Origin: F23-B02 sp963620985
GTDB taxonomy: Bacteria; Bacillota; Clostridia; Oscillospirales; Oscillospiraceae
Length of the DNA stretch: 13,340 bases
Direction: 5' to 3'
Assembly: GCA_963620985.1 (NCBI GenBank)
Contig: CAVFCI010000055.1
Location: 1 to 13,340 of the forward strand
In this document: positions 1-4,301 of the stretch, one piece after another
How positions within the stretch are numbered: position 1 is the first letter of the stretch
Layout of the letters: every line of letters starts with the position of its first letter
Made by a program: the position numbers and the translations under genes
Notes under the pieces: model-generated
Databases searched by the model: none
What the model saw: the letters and a program-made list of their open reading frames with translations, nothing else
What the model was told of the DNA's origin: nothing

Positions 1-96
1 AAATTTCAAGGATTTCGACGGCGGTTTATCTAACTCGAGGCGGGTCTTGCCCCCCTCGAGCTCCCCCGCTGCGCGGATATTTTCACGCAGCAGCAT
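1..96 (-). CDS. Possible 5' end of an unidentified gene, cut by the window edge
   Basis: From an ATG at 94-96 the minus strand stays open for 32 codons to the window edge. The N-terminus begins MLLRENIRAAGELEGGKTRL and continues with ELDKPPSKSLKF. A purine-rich AAAGGAGA lies upstream, but about 15 nt from the ATG, which is longer than usual. The gene would be divergent from the tRNA. I do not recognise the protein and 32 residues are too few to assign a family. It could be a chance ORF; a hairpin-like inverted repeat (CTCGAGG / CCCTCGAG, about 34-60) lies within it. Confidence 0.3.
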   Translation of the reverse strand, partial: MLLRENIRAAGELEGGKTRLELDKPPSKSLKF

Positions 97-145
97 AGGT
101 TTTTTGACAGTCTCCTTTTGTCGGGCAAAATGTGCGGCGGGGGTA

Positions 146-174
146 TTGACTTATGTGCCGCTGTGTGGTATTAT
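146..174 (+). promoter_or_regulatory. Sigma-70/SigA-type promoter of the initiator tRNA
   Basis: The -35 box is TTGACT (146-151) and the -10 box TATTAT (169-174), with an optimal 17-bp spacer. Transcription should start near 181, leaving a leader of about 19 nt before the tRNA at 200. This is one of the clearest promoters in the window, as expected for a stable RNA. Confidence 0.8.
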
Positions 175-199
175 ATATAAGCTCTGAAGAGCAAAATAT

Positions 200-276
<77 letters not shown>

Positions 277-290
277 CTAAAACCGCGGGA

Positions 291-317
291 AGCAGATGCG
301 CAGGCATCTGCTTTTTG
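291..317 (+). terminator. Intrinsic terminator after the initiator tRNA
   Basis: A perfect 9-bp stem (AGCAGATGC / GCATCTGCT) with a GCAG loop is followed by TTTTT. It lies 15 nt after the tRNA CCA end, in the right orientation to end that transcript. Confidence 0.85.
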
Positions 318-380
318 CTTTGCTTCCGGCAGCAGGCCTACCCGCTCCGCATAGTCGGAGGTAAATTTAATATTAAACGC

Positions 381-419
381 AAAAAGATAGTGCAGACAAA
401 GCTCTGCACTATCTTTTTT
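381..419. terminator. Bidirectional terminator between the tRNA and the rluD-like gene
   Basis: An 11-bp perfect stem (GATAGTGCAGA / TCTGCACTATC, loop 397-402) is flanked by AAAAA on the left and TTTTTT on the right, so it carries a U-tract in either direction. It probably ends the leftward lspA-rluD transcript and backs up the tRNA terminator. A repeat arm sits between it and the rluD stop codon. Confidence 0.85.
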
Positions 420-420
420 C

Positions 421-539
421 AATATTGCTGCGGCTAACGCCGCACTCGCGGGGAGCGAAACGCTGTAGCTTATACCGGTGTTTCCGGTCGGGACACCGCA
501 ATATCCGTATAGGTGCAGACTAAGTGCGCCTTTAAAAAA
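421..539 (-). repeat. Solo arm of the dispersed GGCGC-ended intergenic repeat
   Basis: The 35-bp conserved end occupies 496-530, with GGCGC at 526-530 and the inner motif GTCGGGACACCGCAAT on the plus strand. Inward of it (421-495) is arm sequence shared with other copies, including CCGCACTCGCGGGGAGCGAAACG, split here as CCGCACTCGCGGG then GAGCGAAACG; compare 7605-7630 and 10152-10175. Outside the GGCGC is the T-run (minus strand TTTTTTAAA), which touches the rluD stop codon. No partner arm is found nearby, so this is a half element lying between the rluD stop and the terminator at 381-419. Confidence 0.75.
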
Positions 540-1463
540 TCAAAACGGCAGGGATGAGAGGATGGAGGTGAAGTACTCAGGCAGGTCTGTGGAGATGACG
601 GTCTTTTCGCCGGTGCGCGGGTGGATGAACTTCAGCTCGCGGGCGTGCAGGCACTGGCCGGTGAGCCCTCTGTCGGGGCAGGGCGCGCCGTATAGGCCGT
701 CGCCGAGCAGGGGGTGGCCTATGTGCGCCATATGCACGCGGATCTGATGCGTGCGTCCTGTTTCGAGGCGGCAGCGGATGTGCGTGTAGCCGCGATAGCG
801 TGCGATGACCTCCCAGTGCGTCACGGCGCTGCGCGAGCCCTTGGGCGTGACGGCCATTTTCTTGCGGTCGGTCGGATGCCGGCCTATGGGCGCGTTGACC
901 GTGCCCGAATCCTCGCGCATACCGCCGCGGACAACGGCCTCATACACACGCGAGAGGCTGCGGTCGGCAAGCTGAGCCGACAGCGCGAGGTGCGTAAAAT
1001 CGTTTTTCGCAACGATCAGCAGGCCGGACGTGTCCTTGTCGATGCGGTGGACGATGCCCGGGCGCTTCTCGCCGCCGATGCCGGACAGCGAGTCACCGCA
1101 GCGGAACATCAGGGCGTTCACGAGTGTGCCGTCGGGATGGCCGGGCGCGGGGTGCACGACCATGCCGCGCGCCTTGTTGACCACCAGCAGGTCGCCGTCC
1201 TCGTACACGATATCCAGAGGGATATCCTGCGGCCTGAGCTCACAGCCGGCGGCCTCGGGCATGACGAGGGTGATCTCGTCGCCGGACGCGCATTTGTAGT
1301 TTTTCTTCACCGCCCTGCCGCCGACGGAGACCGCGCCCTCGTCGATCAGCCGCGCGGCGGCGCTTCGCGTGAGATGCGGCACACAGCGCGCAAGGAGAGC
1401 GTCGATGCGTTCGGCGCTCTCCTGTGCTGTTATCCTTATGATGTTATCGTCTGAATAATCCAT
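540..1463 (-). CDS. rluD: RluA/RluD-family 23S rRNA pseudouridine synthase (YlyB-like)
   Basis: This is a 307-residue protein, normal length for the RluD branch. Residues about 18-75 form an S4-type RNA-binding domain (ERIDALLARCVPHLTRSAAA, then a VSVGGRAVKKNY turn). The catalytic domain carries the family motif HRIDKDTSG at 139-147, with Asp142 as the expected nucleophile, and the later RTHQIRVH and HPLLGD segments. Known members convert uridine to pseudouridine in large-subunit rRNA (helix 69 for RluD). The start ATG at 1461-1463 shares one base with the lspA stop (TAATG), and an AAGGA motif precedes it by about 6 nt, which implies translational coupling. lspA next to a RluD-like gene matches the lspA-ylyB order of Bacillus. 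The exact uridine target cannot be read from sequence. The stop is followed at once by a repeat T-run. Confidence 0.93.
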   Translation of the reverse strand: MDYSDDNIIRITAQESAERIDALLARCVPHLTRSAAARLIDEGAVSVGGRAVKKNYKCASGDEITLVMPEAAGCELRPQDIPLDIVYEDGDLLVVNKARGMVVHPAPGHPDGTLVNALMFRCGDSLSGIGGEKRPGIVHRIDKDTSGLLIVAKNDFTHLALSAQLADRSLSRVYEAVVRGGMREDSGTVNAPIGRHPTDRKKMAVTPKGSRSAVTHWEVIARYRGYTHIRCRLETGRTHQIRVHMAHIGHPLLGDGLYGAPCPDRGLTGQCLHARELKFIHPRTGEKTVISTDLPEYFTSILSSLPF

Positions 1464-2233
1464 TACAGATCCTTGAACTCGGCAAGAATGTCCTCAAGCT
1501 TGAAATCCTCGCTCTTGGCGGGCTCAGCCTTGGGCGCTTCGGGAGCCTTTTCGGCGGGCTTGGGCGCAGTGCCGCGCAGGGCGGGGCCGAAATCGTCCCA
1601 GAACGCATCGTGCGCCGGCGCTGCCTCCGGCTTTATCGGCTGCGCCTCCTGCGGCTGCTCACGGCTGCCGGTGTTAAAGCCGAAGATATCGGCAAAATCG
1701 TCGGCGGGCGCGGCAGATGTACGCGGCACGGGCTTTACCTTCACGGGCGCATCGGTCTCGTCCTCGTCCTCGTCATATTCGCCGCGAGAGCCGAAGAAAA
1801 CGTAGATAACGAACATCAGGCAGGACACGACGAGCACCGCGTCGGCGATATTGAACACCGCGAAGTTGACAAATTCGAGCTTGAACATATCCACAACGTA
1901 GCCGAGGAACACGCGGTCGATGCAGTTGCCGATGGCGCCGGTCAGAAACAGCACCTCGCACCACACCGCAAAGCGTGAGTCGAACACGCGCTTTACCAGC
2001 AGCACCGCGATAACGACAACGAACACCGCCGTTACGGCGAGGAATATCCAGCGCGCAGCCGCGACATTGTCAAGCATTCCGAACGCCGCGCCGGAATTGT
2101 GTATATTCACGAGCTTCACGACTCCCGGGATGAGCTCCTGTGAGCCGGTCGAAAGCGTTATATTGACCGTGACCCAGTATTTGAGCCACTGATCCGCGAT
2201 GAGGATCACCGCGGCAACGATCGCAAAAAGCAT
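1463..2233 (-). CDS. lspA: Lipoprotein signal peptidase (signal peptidase II) with a long cytoplasmic tail
   Basis: LspA removes signal peptides from prolipoproteins at the membrane. Residues 1-150 are the conserved enzyme with four membrane spans: DQWLKYW near the N-terminus, the NSGAAFG motif at 46-52, GNCIDR with catalytic Asp106, and FNIADA with catalytic Asp131. Usual LspA length is about 150-170 residues. Here about 105 more follow (151-256): an acidic stretch EYDEDEDETD, then Pro/Ala/Glu-rich linker with three short aromatic-acidic motifs, DDFADIFGF, DAFWDDFGP and DFKLEDILAEFKDL. The tail looks disordered and should be cytoplasmic. The tail has the same GC-rich base use as the gene body and one open frame, so it looks genuine. 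The start ATG has AAAGGA about 8 nt upstream. It is first in a two-gene operon with the rluD-like gene. Confidence 0.95.
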   Translation of the reverse strand: MLFAIVAAVILIADQWLKYWVTVNITLSTGSQELIPGVVKLVNIHNSGAAFGMLDNVAAARWIFLAVTAVFVVVIAVLLVKRVFDSRFAVWCEVLFLTGAIGNCIDRVFLGYVVDMFKLEFVNFAVFNIADAVLVVSCLMFVIYVFFGSRGEYDEDEDETDAPVKVKPVPRTSAAPADDFADIFGFNTGSREQPQEAQPIKPEAAPAHDAFWDDFGPALRGTAPKPAEKAPEAPKAEPAKSEDFKLEDILAEFKDL

Positions 2234-2269
2234 TTTCGGATCCTTTCGGTTTCTATATAATCAACTTAT

Positions 2270-2298
2270 ATAATGCACCAAAAAGCCCGTTTCGTCAA
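2270..2298 (-). promoter_or_regulatory. Promoter of the lspA-rluD operon
   Basis: Read on the minus strand, TTGACG (-35, 2293-2298) and CATTAT (-10, 2270-2275) are 17 bp apart and about 40 nt upstream of the lspA start. The -35 box abuts the T-run of the repeat that starts at 2299, so the repeat ends exactly at the upstream edge of the promoter. Confidence 0.6.
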
Positions 2299-2459
2299 GT
2301 TTTTTTGGAGGCGCATTGACGCAGCTACGGATACGGTGATTGCGGTGTCCCGACCGGAGACAACGGAGGAAACTACAGCGTTTCGGTCTATTCCATTGTT
2401 TCGATACCGTGCATCCGCAATAAGCGTATAGGTGCAGCCTCAATGCGCCTCTGAAAAAA
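2299..2459 (+). repeat. Short complete copy of the GGCGC-ended fold-back element
   Basis: The left conserved end is at 2310-2345 (preceded by T-run and GGA) and the right end, inverted, at 2415-2449 (followed by TCTG and A-run). The 140-bp body has arms that pair imperfectly for about 70 bp: the left inner arm GAGACAACGGAGGAAAC resembles the reverse complement of the right one, GAAACAATGGAATAGAC. There is no coding capacity. This is the shortest two-ended copy in the window. Confidence 0.75.
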
Positions 2460-2476
2460 TTCGCTCGGAGAGCGAA
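2453..2476 (-). terminator. Terminator-like hairpin in tandem repeat unit 1
   Basis: On the minus strand a 7-bp stem, TTCGCTC / GAGCGAA with TCC loop, is followed by TTTTTT. It is the last of three such signals, 136 bp apart, downstream of the CHAP-SLH gene. Confidence 0.65.
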
Positions 2477-2588
2477 TACATCGAGCTCTCAGCTATCAGC
2501 TATTAGCTATCAGCTTGCTGCGGCTTCCGCAGCACCCTCGATACCGTGCACCCGCAATAAACGTATAGTGCAGCCTCAATGCGCCTCT

Positions 2589-2612
2589 GAAAAAATTCGC
2601 TCGGAGAGCGAA
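2589..2612 (-). terminator. Terminator-like hairpin in tandem repeat unit 2
   Basis: The stem-loop and U6 tract are the same as in units 1 and 3: minus strand UUCGCUC, UCC loop, GAGCGAA, then UUUUUU. Confidence 0.65.
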
Positions 2613-2724
2613 TACATCGAGCTCTCAGCTATCAGCTATTAGCTATCAGCTTGCTGCGGCTTCCGCAGCACCCTCGATACCGTGCACCCGCAATAAACGT
2701 ATAGTGCAGCCTCAATGCGCCTCT

Positions 2725-2748
2725 GAAAAAATTCGCTCGGAGAGCGAA
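2725..2748 (-). terminator. First terminator-like hairpin after the CHAP-SLH gene
   Basis: On the minus strand TTCGCTC/GAGCGAA is followed by TTTTTT, about 100 nt after the stop codon at 2849-2851. It is the first of the three tandem signals a leftward transcript would meet, and the most likely 3' end of the CHAP-SLH mRNA. Confidence 0.7.
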
Positions 2749-2848
2749 TACATCGAGCTCTCAGCTATCAGCTATTAGCTCTCAGCTTGCTGCGGCTTCC
2801 GCAGCACCCTCGATACCGTGCACCCGCAATAAGCGTATAGGTGCAGCC

Positions 2849-4216
2849 TCAATGCGCCAGTGAAAAAGCGCGGTACAGGAAGGTGGCGACCTGAGCGCGG
2901 GTCGCGTACATATCGGGCGCGAAGGTGTACTCGTTCATGCCGCCGGTGATGCCGTTTTCGTATGCCCAGAGCACGGAGCGGAAGCAGAAATCCGTCGGCA
3001 GGACATCGACAAAGGGGTTTTCGCAGCCGGGCTCGACCTTGCCGAGATAGCGCCAGAGCAGCGTCACGAACTCCGCGCGCGTGACCTTTTTGTCGGGTGC
3101 GAAGTACCCGCTTGAAACGCCGGTGCTGATGCCGTTCTCGGCAGCCCACTGGACGGCGCGTTCGCAGTAGCTGCCGCTCTTGACATCGCAAAACCAGTTG
3201 GTCTCGCTCTTGGGCATGGGGCGGCCCGCGGCGCGCCAGAGGAAGGTTACGACCTGCGCACGGGTACACACGGCATCGGGCTCGAAGCGCGCGCCGCTGC
3301 TGCCGTTGGAGATGCCCTCGTCGATGAGCCACTGTATGCCGTCGGCGTAGGCCGCGTGCCTGCCGTCGAAATCAACGTCCGTCGCGGCGACGGTAAAGCC
3401 GATGCGCTGCTGGAGCCGGTTATAATCTGCGTCCACGGCCTCTATGTACAGCTCATAGCTGCCCGGGCCGAGGCTCGAAAAGCTCAGGCTGTCATTGAAG
3501 GTCCAGAGATCGGCCACGCTGCTGTTCGGCCTGCTGAGCTTATATGTGAAAAACTCGCCGTCGAGGTTGCGGATATCGACGTAGAGCCAGATGATGGCGC
3601 TTGCGGAGTTGACCGTTCCGCCTATGCTGAACTCCTCCCCGTGAAGCGTGCCCGAGGGCGCGTGGAGCTTTGACAGCCATATGTCTCCGGCAGATCCGCT
3701 TATGCTGCCGTACTGCGGCGTTGCAAAGCCGAGGACGGAGCCGTCACGCGGCCTCTCGCGGCGCTCGACCATCTCGTTGGCGGTGTTGCCCTCAATGGTG
3801 TATATCGTGTCCGCGTCGGCGCTTTCGACTATCGCAACGTGCTCGGCCACGCCGCCGCCGCCGAGAAACAGCAGGTCTCCGGCCTGAGGAGCGTAGTCCC
3901 CCGTGTGCCAAAGACCGCGCTGCTTAAACCAGTTCATGCCGGTCGTGCAGCCGGCAAAGCTCGGGATGACGCTTGCCGGTACGCCCGAAAGCCGCGCACA
4001 CCATGTGACGAACATCGCGCACCACGGCTGATCGGGCAGACCGTACCATGTGCCGTATTTCGTCCCGTTCTGGAATCTTTCGCGGTAGCCGAGCTGCGAC
4101 TCGGCCATGCTCATGAAGCTTTCGCGCTGACTGCGCGGCGCGTCCGCGAGCGCCGCCGGAGCAAGGCTCAGCAGCATAAGGATTGCAAGGATAAGGCTCA
4201 GTATTCTCTTTCTCAT
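2849..4216 (-). CDS. Secreted CHAP-domain cell-wall amidase/peptidase with three C-terminal SLH domains
   Basis: This 455-residue protein has a signal peptide at 1-25 (MRKRILSLILAILMLLSLAP then AALADA, with likely cleavage after ALA or ADA). Residues about 33-165 are a CHAP domain: catalytic Cys66 in QPWCAMFVTWC, His126 in AEHVAIV, and Glu142/Asn144 in IEGNT. CHAP enzymes cut peptidoglycan as amidases or endopeptidases. Residues 190-277 look like a beta-sandwich spacer. Three SLH domains (about 280-330, 340-390, 400-452), each with a W..(D/E).GI.NG and TRAQ/TRAE motif, should bind secondary cell-wall polymer. The reading frame runs into a repeat, so the last codons (LAH) and TGA stop lie in or at the repeat end. 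No close Shine-Dalgarno is seen; GAGGAAA is about 15 nt upstream, and the start is chosen by the signal peptide. Confidence 0.88.
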   Translation of the reverse strand: MRKRILSLILAILMLLSLAPAALADAPRSQRESFMSMAESQLGYRERFQNGTKYGTWYGLPDQPWCAMFVTWCARLSGVPASVIPSFAGCTTGMNWFKQRGLWHTGDYAPQAGDLLFLGGGGVAEHVAIVESADADTIYTIEGNTANEMVERRERPRDGSVLGFATPQYGSISGSAGDIWLSKLHAPSGTLHGEEFSIGGTVNSASAIIWLYVDIRNLDGEFFTYKLSRPNSSVADLWTFNDSLSFSSLGPGSYELYIEAVDADYNRLQQRIGFTVAATDVDFDGRHAAYADGIQWLIDEGISNGSSGARFEPDAVCTRAQVVTFLWRAAGRPMPKSETNWFCDVKSGSYCERAVQWAAENGISTGVSSGYFAPDKKVTRAEFVTLLWRYLGKVEPGCENPFVDVLPTDFCFRSVLWAYENGITGGMNEYTFAPDMYATRAQVATFLYRAFSLAH

Positions 4217-4250
4217 CTCGGGTTTCTCTCTTTCCTCTCTGCTTTTTTAT

Positions 4251-4280
4251 AAGAAAAGACCGCCGCAAGGCGGTCTTTAT
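4251..4280 (-). terminator. Intrinsic terminator between the two SLH genes
   Basis: A perfect 10-bp stem (AAAGACCGCC / GGCGGTCTTT, 4-nt loop) is followed on the minus strand by TTTTCTTAT. It lies 24 nt after the stop of the C39-like SLH gene and only about 38 bp before the start of the CHAP-SLH gene. Confidence 0.85.
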
Positions 4281-4301
4281 GACATTTTATGACATTTCGA
4301 T

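Larger units (their letters stand above)
2460..2868. repeat. Tandem array of three 136-bp repeat units
   Basis: Units start at 2460, 2596 and 2732. Units 1 and 2 are identical over 136 bp by eye. Unit 3 differs at four places, among them one inserted G and an AG for TC change near its end. Each unit holds, in order, a small hairpin (TTCGCTCGGAGAGCGAA), a run of 7-bp repeats of the AGCTATC type, a second hairpin (TGCTGCGGCTTCCGCAGCA), ACCCTCGATACCGTGCA, and the conserved GGCGC end (cores 2552-2585, 2688-2721, 2824-2858). The period is too long and the structure too internally repetitive for CRISPR. The gap 2234-2848 contains no gene. Confidence 0.9.

Noticed and set aside
34..60. Hairpin CTCGAGG / CCCTCGAG as a terminator
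   Set aside because: No U-tract follows on either strand, the stem has a C.C mismatch, and it may lie in a coding region at the edge.
714..1454. A 246-codon open frame on the plus strand
   Set aside because: It is antisense to the rluD-like gene, which has clear S4 and HRIDKDTSG motifs.
2460..2868. CRISPR array
   Set aside because: The repeats are 136 bp, directly adjacent and almost identical throughout, with no unique spacers of 30-40 bp and no cas genes.
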